Shown here: positions 42,584 through 51,580 of the stretch, piece by piece
How positions within the stretch are numbered: the first letter of the stretch is position 1
Layout of the letters: each line of letters starts with the position of its first letter
From: Devosia rhizoryzae
GTDB taxonomy: Bacteria > Pseudomonadota > Alphaproteobacteria > Rhizobiales > Devosiaceae
Assembly (NCBI RefSeq): GCF_016698665.1
Contig: NZ_CP068046.1
Location: 2,170,001-2,234,000, forward strand
Length of the DNA stretch: 64,000 nucleotides
Direction of reading: 5' to 3'
The notes under the pieces: generated by a model
What the model saw: the letters and a program-made list of their open reading frames with translations, nothing else
The model's database searches: none
What the model was told of the DNA's origin: nothing
Position numbers and translations under genes: made by a program

Positions 42584-43545
42584 TATTTGGCGCCTTTTGG
42601 ATTTAGAGCGTCGTTGAGGCCATCGCCGATGAAGCTGAAGGCGACCGAGGCAATGGCGAGGGCGATAGCTGGCGCTGCCAGAAGGTGGGGATATTGCTGC
42701 CAGGTGCGCAGACCATCCGAAATCATCAGGCCCCAGCTCGGCGTTGGTGGCTGTACGCCGACGCCGAGGAAGCTGAAGGCGCTTTCGAGCACCATGGCGC
42801 CGCCGAGTCCGGCGCTGACCACGACGATCAGTGGGCCGATCGAATTGGGAATGAGGTAGCGCAGAATGATCTGACGTGTCGGCAGGCCTAGCGAACGCGC
42901 TGCAAGCACATAGGGCTGGCTGCGCACGGTGAGGATTTGCGCACGAACGGTGCGGGCGTAGGGCGGCCACATCACAAGGGCAATGGTGCCAAAGACCATG
43001 ATGAAGTCGGCGATCACCGTATTGCGGAAGATGACGTTTTCGGTGGCCAGGTACATGCTGTCCATCCACCGGCCAAGCTGCGGCTTGAGGGAAGTGTTGA
43101 TGACGATGACCAGCAGCAGGTTGGGCACTGACATGAAAACGTCGGTGAACCACATGATGGTGGCGTCGATTTTGCCGCCGGCATAGCCAGCAACGGCGCC
43201 AAGCGTCGCGCCGATCAAAACGGAGATGGCTGTGACGATGATGGCGACGAAAAAGGCGGTACGGGTGCCGTAAATGACGCGGCTTGCGACATCGCGGCCC
43301 AGTTCATCCGTCCCAAGCCAGTGGGTCCAGGATGGTGGCGCATTGCGGGCATCCAGCGACTGCGTGAGGAAATCGTAAGGCGTCAATAATGGGCCGAAAA
43401 TAGCGATCAGCACCAGGATGAAGATTGCTGCAAGGCCGACCATGGCGATGCGATTGGCGCGCAGCCTCGCCCAGGCGTCGGTCCAGAGGCCAACAGGGGG
43501 CTCGCTGGGCTTGATCAGGCCAGCAGGTTCGGTGGTTACGGTCAT
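42583..43545 (-). CDS. DppC/OppC-type ABC transporter permease
   Basis: 320 residues from MTVTTEPAGLI. It has the OppC N-terminal segment (LRANRIAMVGLAAIFILVLIAIFGPLL), periplasmic WLGTDELGRDVASRVIYGTR, and the coupling loop VLAARSLGLPTRQIILRYLIPNS. ESAFSFLGVGVQPPTPSWG near residue 250 is a family hallmark. About six membrane segments. AGAGGTAG precedes the ATG, 4 bp after the DppB stop. Confidence 0.94.
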   Translation of the reverse strand: MTVTTEPAGLIKPSEPPVGLWTDAWARLRANRIAMVGLAAIFILVLIAIFGPLLTPYDFLTQSLDARNAPPSWTHWLGTDELGRDVASRVIYGTRTAFFVAIIVTAISVLIGATLGAVAGYAGGKIDATIMWFTDVFMSVPNLLLVIVINTSLKPQLGRWMDSMYLATENVIFRNTVIADFIMVFGTIALVMWPPYARTVRAQILTVRSQPYVLAARSLGLPTRQIILRYLIPNSIGPLIVVVSAGLGGAMVLESAFSFLGVGVQPPTPSWGLMISDGLRTWQQYPHLLAAPAIALAIASVAFSFIGDGLNDALNPKGAK

Positions 43546-43549
43546 GGGT

Positions 43550-44497
43550 CTACCTCTTCTCGGCAGCGCGTGGATCGAGGAGCGGGTAGGCAAGATCGAT
43601 CACGAGATTGGACACCATCACGAGGGCCGAGGCGATCAGGGTCACCGCAAGAATGACCGGGTAATCGGAATTCAGCAGCGACTGGATTGCGAGGCGACCA
43701 AGGCCAGGGAGGCCGAACACCAGCTCCACGAAGACGGCGCCATTGACGAGGGTGATCATGATCAGGCCGAGCTGCGTCAGCACGGGGGTGAGGATGGGGC
43801 GCAGAATATGACGCATGACGATGCGGCGCGGCTTGAGACCCTTGGCGCGAGCGGTGCGCACGAAATCTTCGGTCAGTACTTCGATCACTGCTGAACGGGT
43901 CTGGCGCACGATCAGCGCAATGGGGTGGAAGGACAACACCAGGAGGGGCAGGATGACGCGGACATCGAAGAGGCCACCCCACCCATAGGGCACGGCGCCA
44001 CCGGGCAGGACGAGGATCAGCAGCACCATCAGGATGGGACCGGCGACATAGGATGGCACCGCGTAAAGAAACAGCGCGGAGCCCAGGATAGTATAATCGA
44101 GCGCCGTGTTCTGGCGCAGCGCCGCGATGACGCCGAGAGGGATCGCGACTACCGTAGTCAGGACAATGGCGAGGATGCCGAGCGATATGGACACCGGGGC
44201 GGCGGCGGCAATGGTGCGCCCGACGGAGCGGCCCGACGTCAGCGAGTTGCCGAAATTGCCCTGCAGCACATTCCAGACATAGTCGGCGAACTGAAGGAAG
44301 AACGGGCGATCGAGACCCGCCGCTTCGCGGATGGCGGCGAGGCGGTTTGGATCAAAGGCAATGCCGCCAGGTTCACGCAGGAAGATCAGCTTGATCGGGT
44401 CGCCCGCGCCATAGAACGCCAGGGCGTAGACCGCGAGCAGCACCAGCAGCACTGATGGGATCCATAACAGCACGCGCTTCAGGGCATGGACGAGCAT
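43550..44497 (-). CDS. DppB/OppB-type ABC transporter permease
   Basis: 315 residues with six membrane segments: VLLWIPSVLLVLLAVYALAF first, then LGILAIVLTTVVAIPLGVIAALR. Family marks are RLAAIREAAGLDRPFFLQFADYV in the periplasmic loop, SRLG-equivalent EDFVRTARAKGLKPRRIVMRH (coupling loop near 223) and ELVFGLPGLGRLAIQSLLNSDYPV. GGAGG precedes the ATG. A 10-bp hairpin separates it from dppA. Confidence 0.94.
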   Translation of the reverse strand: MLVHALKRVLLWIPSVLLVLLAVYALAFYGAGDPIKLIFLREPGGIAFDPNRLAAIREAAGLDRPFFLQFADYVWNVLQGNFGNSLTSGRSVGRTIAAAAPVSISLGILAIVLTTVVAIPLGVIAALRQNTALDYTILGSALFLYAVPSYVAGPILMVLLILVLPGGAVPYGWGGLFDVRVILPLLVLSFHPIALIVRQTRSAVIEVLTEDFVRTARAKGLKPRRIVMRHILRPILTPVLTQLGLIMITLVNGAVFVELVFGLPGLGRLAIQSLLNSDYPVILAVTLIASALVMVSNLVIDLAYPLLDPRAAEKR

Positions 44498-44512
44498 TCA
44501 TAACCTCCTAGA

Positions 44513-44539
44513 AAGGGGCCGCACAGCGCGCGACCCCTT
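44513..44539 (-). other. Intercistronic hairpin between the DppA and DppB genes
   Basis: In minus-strand RNA AAGGGGUCGC, 7-nt loop, GCGGCCCCUU pairs over ten positions with one U-G. It lies just before the DppB ribosome site and could protect the dppA message or lower permease expression. Confidence 0.62.
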
Positions 44540-44557
44540 CTTGCTTATTGGCGAAAG

Positions 44558-46183
44558 CTACTGGATCTCGATGTTCCAGGGAGCGAACACCTGCCAGTCG
44601 AGGTTCTTCTCCATGCCGGCAACATTGGGCAGAGCCCAGCGGGACATGGCCTCGATGTACCAGGGGAGGAGCTGGTAATCTTCGCGGAAGACGCGCTGCG
44701 CTTCCTGCGCAAGCTCGTCACGACGCGGATCGTCGGTAGGCAGGGGCGCAGCTTCGTCGAGCAGACGATCGACTTCGGGATTGTTGTAGCCATTCATCTT
44801 GTTGATGGCGACGCTGGAGGTCGAATGGATGGCGGTGCGGAGGAACTCGGTTGCGTCGGGGACGCGCGAGCCGGCATCGTCGCGGACGATGTGAACGTCG
44901 GCTGGCGAGAAGTTGTCCAGCGTCGGTTTCAGCTCGATCGCTGTGATACCGAGGTTCTGGCGCCACTGCTCGATGGCAAACTGCGCTGCTGCCTGTTCGG
45001 CAGGAGCGATGATGCCGGCGAAAATGATACGCGGCAGCTTGTCGGGCGAACCGTATTTAGACGCGGCAAGCGCCGCCTTGGCTGCTTCGGGATCGTAAGG
45101 ATAGGGTTCCCAGTTCGGATCGACACCCTGCACGCCAACCAGGATCTGCTCGGCCTGCTTGTGCGGCCCCTTGGGGAAGGATGCGCGCATCATCTCGGCA
45201 CGATCGACAGCAAGGATCAGCGCCTTGCGGACATTGACGTCATCAAACGGCGCGGTCTTGGAATTGAAGTAGAAGTGCTGGCCATTGGGAATTTCGGTAC
45301 CCTGGCTGAATTCGACGCCGAGATCGTCGACGATGGTCGGCGTCACGAGAGCCGTATGGGCATGGTATTCGCCCTGTTTGAGCAGCGTGGTAGCAGTGAC
45401 CGAGTCCTCGATCACGCGCAACTCGATGCGGTTGAGCTTCACTTCTGGCCCAAAGAAGTTTTCGTTGGGCTCCCAGACGACAAAGCCGTCATCGAGGTTC
45501 ATCTCGACCAGCTTGAACGGACCCGAGCTGATGACGCCACCTTCGGGCGTATACCAGTCAGGGTTCTGGTTGCCATCAGCACCGCGCGACTGCGACACCT
45601 TGGTGATCGGCACGAGGTGGTTGCCAAGGCGCATGTGGAAGATCGGGTCGGGCTCGACCAGGGTAACCTGGATTGTGCCCTCATCGATGATACTGACGCC
45701 CGGAAGCTCGGTGCCGTTGCCCGCCGATAGTTCGGCATAACCCTGCACGCCTTTCAGCACCAGCGGCACGCGCTGGCTGGCGCTCAGTGGCATTGCGGCC
45801 ATTTCCCAGGTGCCCTTGACGTCTTCCGGTGTGATCTTGGAGCCATCGGAGAATACGGCCTTAGGGTCGAGCTTGAAGGTCCAGACAGTCCAGTCCTCGT
45901 TGGGTTCCCAACTGGTGAAGACATAGGGCTGCAGTTCGGCCTTGTCGTCGAAATACATCGGCGAGGCCCACCACAGCGAGTGCCAGCGCAGCGCCGCACC
46001 ACCGCCACGCAAGGGCGACCAATTCATGTCGAACGAGGGGTGAATGATCTTGAATGTTTGTTCTTGTGCCGCGGCCTTACCGGCCAGCATGCCGAATGCC
46101 GTGAGGCCAATAACGAGGCCGGCGCCGCCGCGCAGCACGTCGCGACGCGACGGTAGACGGTTTGCAGTCGAAGTATCGACCAT
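44558..46183 (-). CDS. Family 5 (peptide/nickel/glycoside-type) solute-binding protein
   Basis: 541 residues from MVDTSTANRLP. The signal SRRDVLRGGAGLVIGLTAFG has a twin-arginine, so Tat export is likely; cleavage after AAA near residue 39. SBP_bac_5 features are YVFTSWEPNEDWTVWTFKLDPKAVFSDG (about 88-115), GTGPF-equivalent SSGPFKLVEMNLDDG and ALILAVDRAEMM. Members bind peptides, nickel complexes or oligosaccharides; here the neighbours argue for a saccharide or acid-sugar conjugate. GGGAGGAAG precedes the ATG. Confidence 0.92.
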   Translation of the reverse strand: MVDTSTANRLPSRRDVLRGGAGLVIGLTAFGMLAGKAAAQEQTFKIIHPSFDMNWSPLRGGGAALRWHSLWWASPMYFDDKAELQPYVFTSWEPNEDWTVWTFKLDPKAVFSDGSKITPEDVKGTWEMAAMPLSASQRVPLVLKGVQGYAELSAGNGTELPGVSIIDEGTIQVTLVEPDPIFHMRLGNHLVPITKVSQSRGADGNQNPDWYTPEGGVISSGPFKLVEMNLDDGFVVWEPNENFFGPEVKLNRIELRVIEDSVTATTLLKQGEYHAHTALVTPTIVDDLGVEFSQGTEIPNGQHFYFNSKTAPFDDVNVRKALILAVDRAEMMRASFPKGPHKQAEQILVGVQGVDPNWEPYPYDPEAAKAALAASKYGSPDKLPRIIFAGIIAPAEQAAAQFAIEQWRQNLGITAIELKPTLDNFSPADVHIVRDDAGSRVPDATEFLRTAIHSTSSVAINKMNGYNNPEVDRLLDEAAPLPTDDPRRDELAQEAQRVFREDYQLLPWYIEAMSRWALPNVAGMEKNLDWQVFAPWNIEIQ

Positions 46184-46244
46184 AGGACTTCCTCCCTTAT
46201 CCGCCGCCCTACCCTTCACGGTTCATCATGCGGCATTGGCCGGG

Positions 46245-46276
46245 ATCATGTCATAGCGCACTTGCATGTCAACATG
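46245..46276 (-). promoter_or_regulatory. Promoter with overlapping palindrome for the dppABC-type operon
   Basis: Minus-strand -35 TTGACA (46267-46272) and -10 CATGAT (46245-46250), 16-bp spacer. The -35 lies inside CATGTTGACATG (46265-46276), a palindrome with 5-bp arms and a candidate site for the GntR regulator at 40698. Confidence 0.6.
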
Positions 46277-46404
46277 TATTTCTATAACTACCATACCAGT
46301 AGCACAAGTGGTGTCAGTCGCTTGTGTTCTGGCCTGTCTCTTGGTACTTCGCCCATCTGATAAGCTTGAAAAATCACTTTACAACTTTAGTCGAGGAGGA
46401 TGCT

Positions 46405-47520
46405 GTGGCCCATTCTGAGGTGAATACTGATGGCAAGATCGCCGTGCTGGGGAATGACGCCGGGCGCGAAGAAGCCTTTCTGCCCATCCATGTCGCCCAG
46501 TCCCATGCAGCCTTCCTGCTGACGCTGAAAAACGGTGATATCGGGTGCACCTGGTTTGCCGGTACTGAAGAAGGCAAGCCAGATGTCTCGATCTACTTTT
46601 CCCGCCTGCCAGCCGGTGCATCGGCATGGGAGCCCGAGATCAAGATATCGGATGATCCTGATCGCTCGGAGCAGAACCCGGTCCTGTTCGAGACACCAGC
46701 GGGTGAACTTTGGTTGCTCTACACAGCGCAGATCTATGGTGGACAGGACACTGCCATCGTGCGTCGCCGCATCTCCCGCGACGGCGGGCTGACCTGGGAT
46801 CCGATCGAAGTCCTGTTCGACGAGCCGGGCACTTTCATCCGCCAGGCCATGGTGGTGCTTTCGAGCGGTGAATGGATCCTGCCCATCTTCCACTGCCTGC
46901 CCGTACCCGGCGAGACCTGGCATGGCCAGAACGATGTCAGCGCCGTCAAGATTTCCACCGACAATGGCCTGAGCTGGACGGAACACAGCGTACCCGACAG
47001 CAAGGGCGCGGTGCACATGAACATTGTCGAGCGCCAGGACGGCACGCTGCTCGGCCTCTTCCGCAGCCGCTATGCCGACAACATCATGCAGTCGATTTCG
47101 TCCGACAAGGGCCGTACTTGGTCTGCCCCTTCCCCGACCTTATTGCCGAACAACAACTCGTCCATACAGTGCCGCCGCCTGCCGGATGGCACGCTAGCCC
47201 TGGTCTTCAACAACATTGCCGCAACCCAGGCCGTGCGCGATGAAGCGAAGGACGGTCCAATCTGGGGCGTTCCCCGCACGCCGCTTTCCATTGCTCTCTC
47301 GATGGATGAAGGCCGCACCTGGCCCCATATCCGCGACATCGAAGTGGCCCCGACACCTGCACCCGACCTCAATCCCGACAAGCCGGACCGTCGGGCGCGC
47401 GAACTCTCTTATCCGACAGTGACAGGCGATCACGAAGGGCGCATCAACGTGGCCTTCACCTATTTTCGCAAGGCCATAAAGTTTGTGCGGATCCGTCCGG
47501 AATGGGTCAAAGGCGCCTAA
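46405..47520 (+). CDS. Sialidase-like (BNR/Asp-box) glycosidase
   Basis: 371 residues from GTG 46405, which has GAGGAGG upstream; the frame is open from 46324 but without homology. Four Asp-boxes are spaced like a six-bladed propeller: SRDGGLTW 124-131, STDNGLSW 184-191, SSDKGRTW 232-239 and SMDEGRTW 299-306. No signal peptide is visible, so it acts in the cytoplasm. True sialidase activity is not shown: an FRIP-type arginine motif is not clear, and related cytoplasmic members act on other acidic sugars. It is first of a plus-strand operon with PdxA2, the DapA-family lyase and a glycosidase. Confidence 0.85.
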   Translation: MAHSEVNTDGKIAVLGNDAGREEAFLPIHVAQSHAAFLLTLKNGDIGCTWFAGTEEGKPDVSIYFSRLPAGASAWEPEIKISDDPDRSEQNPVLFETPAGELWLLYTAQIYGGQDTAIVRRRISRDGGLTWDPIEVLFDEPGTFIRQAMVVLSSGEWILPIFHCLPVPGETWHGQNDVSAVKISTDNGLSWTEHSVPDSKGAVHMNIVERQDGTLLGLFRSRYADNIMQSISSDKGRTWSAPSPTLLPNNNSSIQCRRLPDGTLALVFNNIAATQAVRDEAKDGPIWGVPRTPLSIALSMDEGRTWPHIRDIEVAPTPAPDLNPDKPDRRARELSYPTVTGDHEGRINVAFTYFRKAIKFVRIRPEWVKGA

Positions 47521-47541
47521 GACCTTCAAGGGAGAATGCGC

Positions 47542-48537
47542 ATGGCTGACCAAGCCGAAATGCCGATCGCCATAACCATGGGCGATCCAGCCGGGGTGGG
47601 TGCCGAGGTCATCGTCAAAGCGGCGGCCGAACTGCCCGCTGCCGAACGCGCCGGTTTGCTGGTTGTTGGATCGGCGGAGACGCTGGAACGCGCCATCGCC
47701 GCGACCGGAGTGGACCTGCGGCTCGTGACTGGCGTGGTCGAGGATGATCGCGCCTTGCGGCTCGACGCTGTCGAGGTTCCCGGCACGCCATTGCCGTTCG
47801 GAAAGCTCGATCCGGTGGGCGGGGAGGCAAGCTATCGCTTCATCGCCCGCGCAGTCGAGCTGGCGCAGTCGGGGCGCGCTGCCGGCATCGTCACGGCTCC
47901 GATTAACAAGGAAGCACTTAACCTCGCCGGGCACCACTTTGATGGGCATACCGGCATGCTGGCGCACCTTACAGGTTCGCGCTCGTCCTTCATGCTGCTC
48001 GCCTCGGAGCGGCTCAAGGTCATCCACGTGTCCACCCACGTGTCGCTGCGCGATGCCATTGGTCGCGCCACGCCGGAGCGGATCCTCGAAACCATTCGCA
48101 CCGGGCATGCCCATCTGGTGCGGACCGGCTACAGCAAGCCGCGCATCGCCGTTGCCGGCATCAATCCGCATTGCGGGGAAAACGGGCTTTTCGGCCGCGA
48201 GGATGACCTGCAGGTGGCGCCCGCCGTGGAGATGGCGCGCCAGGAGGGCATCGACGTTGTCGGCCCCATCTCCGCTGATACCCTTTACTATCGCGCCTAT
48301 TCCGGGGCCTTTGACCTGGTAGTGGCTCAGTACCATGACCAGGGCCATATCCCGATCAAGCTCGTCGCCTTCGACACTGCGGTGAACGTGTCGCTTGGCC
48401 TGCCGATCGATCGCACCTCCGTCGATCATGGTACGGCGTTCGATCTTGCCGGCACCGGCAAGGCCAAACACGTCAACATGCTTGCCGCCATCGCTTATGC
48501 CCGCAAGCTCGCCGACAACAAGGACCAGGCCAAATGA
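47542..48537 (+). CDS. PdxA2-type 4-phospho acid-sugar dehydrogenase
   Basis: 331 residues of the PdxA family: [17 protein letters not shown] near residue 8, [14 protein letters not shown] near 118, [29 protein letters not shown] near 204 and [14 protein letters not shown] with metal-ligand histidines. Beside a DUF1537 kinase this is expected to be PdxA2, which oxidises 4-phospho-threonate or -erythronate; the product loses CO2 to give dihydroxyacetone phosphate. It is unlikely to be the B6-synthesis enzyme. I start at 47542 (ATG) because AGGGAGA lies 7 bp upstream; ATG 47536 is too close to it. Confidence 0.9.
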   Translation: MADQAEMPIAITMGDPAGVGAEVIVKAAAELPAAERAGLLVVGSAETLERAIAATGVDLRLVTGVVEDDRALRLDAVEVPGTPLPFGKLDPVGGEASYRFIARAVELAQSGRAAGIVTAPINKEALNLAGHHFDGHTGMLAHLTGSRSSFMLLASERLKVIHVSTHVSLRDAIGRATPERILETIRTGHAHLVRTGYSKPRIAVAGINPHCGENGLFGREDDLQVAPAVEMARQEGIDVVGPISADTLYYRAYSGAFDLVVAQYHDQGHIPIKLVAFDTAVNVSLGLPIDRTSVDHGTAFDLAGTGKAKHVNMLAAIAYARKLADNKDQAK

Positions 48538-49445
48538 GTATTCGTGGAGTTTTCAGTGCCGCTGCGACGCCGCTCAATACGGACCTCAGCCCCGATCATG
48601 GCGCCTTGGCTGCCCACTGCCGGCAGTTGCTGGACGACGGCTGTCACGGCGTTGCCATGCTCGGCTCGACCGGGGAGGCGAATTCGTTTTCGGCCGATGA
48701 ACGCCGCGCCATGCTGGAAGCCGTTGTCAGATCCGGCATTTCACCCGATCAGCTCATGCCCGGCACCGGCCTGTCGGCGCTGCCCGAAACTGTTGCACTG
48801 ACCCGGCATGCCCTTTCGCTGGGCGTTACTAAGGTCGTCATGCTGCCGCCCTTCTATTACAAGGGCGTCAGCGATCAGGGGCTGTTTGTTGCCTATTCGC
48901 AGGTGATCGACGCGATTGCCGACGACCGGCTGCGCGTCGTGCTCTACCACATTCCGCCGATTTCGCAGATTCCGCTCAGTCATGAGCTAATCGCCCGGCT
49001 GTGTGAACGCTACCCAAACACCATTGCTGGGGTAAAGGATTCAGGCGGCCAGCTCGAGCATATGGCGAGCCTTGCCAAGACCTTCCCGCAACTTGCGATT
49101 CTCGCCGGCGCCGATCCATTCCTCCTGCCGCTGATGCAGGCTGGCGGCAGTGGCTGCATCACGGCGACGTCCAACCTTGCGGCGCGCCAATTGCGGGTCG
49201 TGTTTGACAAGCATGCAGACCCGGCGGCCACGGCCGAAGTCGAAGCCGCTCAGAGGCGGATCATTGCTCTTCGCGAGGCCAGCAACAGCTTTGCTCAGAT
49301 CCCCACCATCAAGGCGATGATTGCCCGCCGCAATGATGCACCGGGCTGGCGGCGGATGAGGGCTCCATTGGTTGCCTTGACCGATGCGCAGGCCGATCAG
49401 CTCGCCACCATTCTCGAGGGCGTCGACCAGAGCCATCCGGCATGA
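48534..49445 (+). CDS. DapA/N-acetylneuraminate lyase family aldolase
   Basis: Class I TIM-barrel lyase or dehydratase, 303 residues. The carboxylate-binding motif GSTGE is at 45-49, catalytic Tyr138 in LYHIPP, and Schiff-base Lys168 in AGVKDSGGQ. Together these give a functional site. The family covers dihydrodipicolinate synthase, neuraminate lyase, KDG aldolase and sugar-acid dehydratases; the sialidase-like and PdxA2 neighbours fit a sugar-acid lyase better than lysine synthesis. Overlaps PdxA2 (ATGA) and the next gene (ATGATG). Confidence 0.9.
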   Translation: MSIRGVFSAAATPLNTDLSPDHGALAAHCRQLLDDGCHGVAMLGSTGEANSFSADERRAMLEAVVRSGISPDQLMPGTGLSALPETVALTRHALSLGVTKVVMLPPFYYKGVSDQGLFVAYSQVIDAIADDRLRVVLYHIPPISQIPLSHELIARLCERYPNTIAGVKDSGGQLEHMASLAKTFPQLAILAGADPFLLPLMQAGGSGCITATSNLAARQLRVVFDKHADPAATAEVEAAQRRIIALREASNSFAQIPTIKAMIARRNDAPGWRRMRAPLVALTDAQADQLATILEGVDQSHPA

Positions 49446-51484
49446 TGATTGTCGACGACCTGCTCCGTACCGGGCGCCGCGGCCTGCGCACAAGGCCTGG
49501 CAGCCTGCTGCTCGGACCAACAGGCGCCCGGTTGTGGGCAGAGATGCTGCATGACGCGCCAGGGTTTACCGGCGCCATAGATTTCATTCACAAGCTCAAC
49601 ATGCCGATGCTGTTCGGCATCGCCTATGACCAACCGCAGGCGCCGCTGCCTTCAGAAGTGGAATGGCGGCCGAGCCATCTCACGACGCGAAGCCGGTTCG
49701 GAAGCCTCGAACTAGAAGAACGCCGTTTTGTGACCTGGGACGATGAAGCGGTATCGCTGCAGCGCTGGCACAATGATGGCGCTGCGCCAACGCAGATCCG
49801 GCTGCTCACGGACGATCAATGGGTGACCGTGGGAGGCGAGCACGCCACGGGCGAGCGCCTCATCGAACCACATCAGTTCACCCTTCGCGTGCAGATCGGC
49901 ACAAGCCATCCCGCGCTTTGGTCAGGCATCACGCTTGCACCGGGCGAGACGATCGAGTTCGTCGTCGCCGCGGCGGTCGGTACTTCCGACGAGGACACCT
50001 GGCCCGCCCTGACGCGAAAAGTCGAAAGGCTCGTCGCCCAGCTCAGCCAGTCGCTGCTGGCGCGGCAAGTCGCCGACTACCAGTCCTGGTTCGATGCCGT
50101 GCCGCATTTTACCAGCAGCAGTCCCGTTCTCGACCGGCTTTATGCCTATCGCTGGTTCTTGCTGCGCCACAACCTTGCAAAGCCCGGTCGCGCCCCGCTC
50201 GATGGGACCTACTTTTACGAAGGCCGGTCGCACAAGATGAGCAAGACGGCGTGGAAGCCCGAGGGCTGGGAATTCAGCAAGCTTATTCCGCTATCGACGC
50301 CGATGCATCTGATCGAAGCGCGCTGGCACCACGATGCTGGACTTGGCACCGGCGTCTACCCGCTGCTGGCCGAAGCACAGCGGGAAGATGGCCAGTTCGA
50401 TGCGCGCACCCTCAGTCGCGTCATCCATCCCTATGCCAATTTCCTCGGCTGGGGCAGCTATCAATATGCGCTGGCGCAGGGCCTAAGCGAGGTGCTGCGA
50501 GAGGCCATCCCGATGCTCAAGCGACAAGTGCTGGGAGAGGCAGAGTTTCTGGCGACGGGCGAAGACAACCTGCCGATCCAGCAGCGGCATCAACTCACCG
50601 GCAAGGAATACCAGCCCAGCTACTGGTACTTCCACGATTACCCCGATGATCCGCTGGACCAGTCCACCTACACGCCGCTCAAACGGGTTGACCGTGCGAT
50701 CTATCACCATCTCAACGCGCGCGGTGTCGCCGGCCTTTGCCGGCTGGCCGGGGACAGCGAGGCGGATCGGTTCGACCAGCTCGCGGAAGATATCGCCCGG
50801 GACGTGCTGACAAAGCAGTGGGACGGCGAGACCGGGTTCTTCTACGACCTTCATCACCAGACCGACGAAAAGGCCATGGTGCGAAACGTTGTCGGCTTTT
50901 ACCCCTATTGGGCAGGCTTAACTGGCGAGGAGCATCTGCCCGGCTTCCTCGAAGCACTAGGCCCGCATCACTTCGATACGCCCGCCCCGCTTCCCTCGGT
51001 GTCTCCAGAATGCCCGGTGTTCCAGTCCGGCGGCAGTTGGAAAGGGCACTTCCTCAAGGGCCGTAATGGCTGCATGTGGGATGGGCCGACCTGGCCCTAT
51101 ACCAACAGCGTCGTCATCGACGGCATAGGTGCAGTCAGCCGCGCCAATGGTCACCAGCACGACGACCTCTTTGCCCATTTTTTCTGGAAATATGCGCTGC
51201 TGCATTTCCGCAATGGCGATGGCGAGACGCCGTATCTGGTCGAGCATTATGACAGCATGACCGGCGAGCCGATCAGCGACGAACCCGATTACAACCATTC
51301 CTACTTCGTCGACCTGATCATCCGGCAGGTGGTTGGCATCGAAATAGCTGATAACGGCGACATCACCGTGGACCCCATCGACGTCGGTCTCGAGTTCTTT
51401 TCCCTCGAACGATTAAAGGTTCAAAACCAGATGGTTGAAGTGAGCTTCTCCCGGCAGAACGGAACCAGCATACGGGCTGTTTGA
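49442..51484 (+). CDS. GH63/MGH1-like (alpha/alpha)6 glycoside hydrolase
   Basis: 680 residues. An N-terminal beta-sandwich of about 210 residues (SLELEERRFVTWDDEAVSL, HQFTLRVQIGTSHPALW) precedes an (alpha/alpha)6 barrel with YAYRWFLLRHNLAK, RSHKMSKTAWKPEGWEFSK, RWHHDAGLGTGVYPLL, and the clan-typical GPTWPYTNSVVIDG near residue 544. The C-terminal DEPDYNHSYFVDLIIRQVVG closes the barrel. Exact substrate unknown: related enzymes cleave mannosylglycerate, glucosylglycerate or alpha-glucosides. No signal peptide, so cytoplasmic. Last gene of the operon. Confidence 0.82.
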   Translation: MMIVDDLLRTGRRGLRTRPGSLLLGPTGARLWAEMLHDAPGFTGAIDFIHKLNMPMLFGIAYDQPQAPLPSEVEWRPSHLTTRSRFGSLELEERRFVTWDDEAVSLQRWHNDGAAPTQIRLLTDDQWVTVGGEHATGERLIEPHQFTLRVQIGTSHPALWSGITLAPGETIEFVVAAAVGTSDEDTWPALTRKVERLVAQLSQSLLARQVADYQSWFDAVPHFTSSSPVLDRLYAYRWFLLRHNLAKPGRAPLDGTYFYEGRSHKMSKTAWKPEGWEFSKLIPLSTPMHLIEARWHHDAGLGTGVYPLLAEAQREDGQFDARTLSRVIHPYANFLGWGSYQYALAQGLSEVLREAIPMLKRQVLGEAEFLATGEDNLPIQQRHQLTGKEYQPSYWYFHDYPDDPLDQSTYTPLKRVDRAIYHHLNARGVAGLCRLAGDSEADRFDQLAEDIARDVLTKQWDGETGFFYDLHHQTDEKAMVRNVVGFYPYWAGLTGEEHLPGFLEALGPHHFDTPAPLPSVSPECPVFQSGGSWKGHFLKGRNGCMWDGPTWPYTNSVVIDGIGAVSRANGHQHDDLFAHFFWKYALLHFRNGDGETPYLVEHYDSMTGEPISDEPDYNHSYFVDLIIRQVVGIEIADNGDITVDPIDVGLEFFSLERLKVQNQMVEVSFSRQNGTSIRAV

Positions 51485-51526
51485 ATTGCGAGTGCTTGGT
51501 CACAGCAAGATCAAGAAAATGGGCGG

Positions 51527-51548
51527 CCGACCGCGGTCGGTCTCATTA
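51527..51548. terminator. Possible bidirectional terminator
   Basis: Perfect palindrome CCGACCGCGGTCGG (51527-51540) followed by TCTCATT, between the convergent glycosidase and LysR genes. The stem is five pairs around a CGCG loop with a short T-rich tail; moderate strength only. Confidence 0.5.
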
Positions 51549-51580
51549 GCTCATTGCCGGCGTGAGAAGCAGCTGCCGCG

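Noticed and set aside
42584..43153. Upstream extension of the alcohol dehydrogenase frame to 574 codons
   Set aside because: It overlaps the DppC gene in another frame; the TAATG junction at 42583 is the normal start.
47542..48537. Naming the PdxA homologue as the vitamin B6 biosynthesis enzyme
   Set aside because: Its operon with acid-sugar enzymes and the nearby DUF1537 kinase fits PdxA2 much better.
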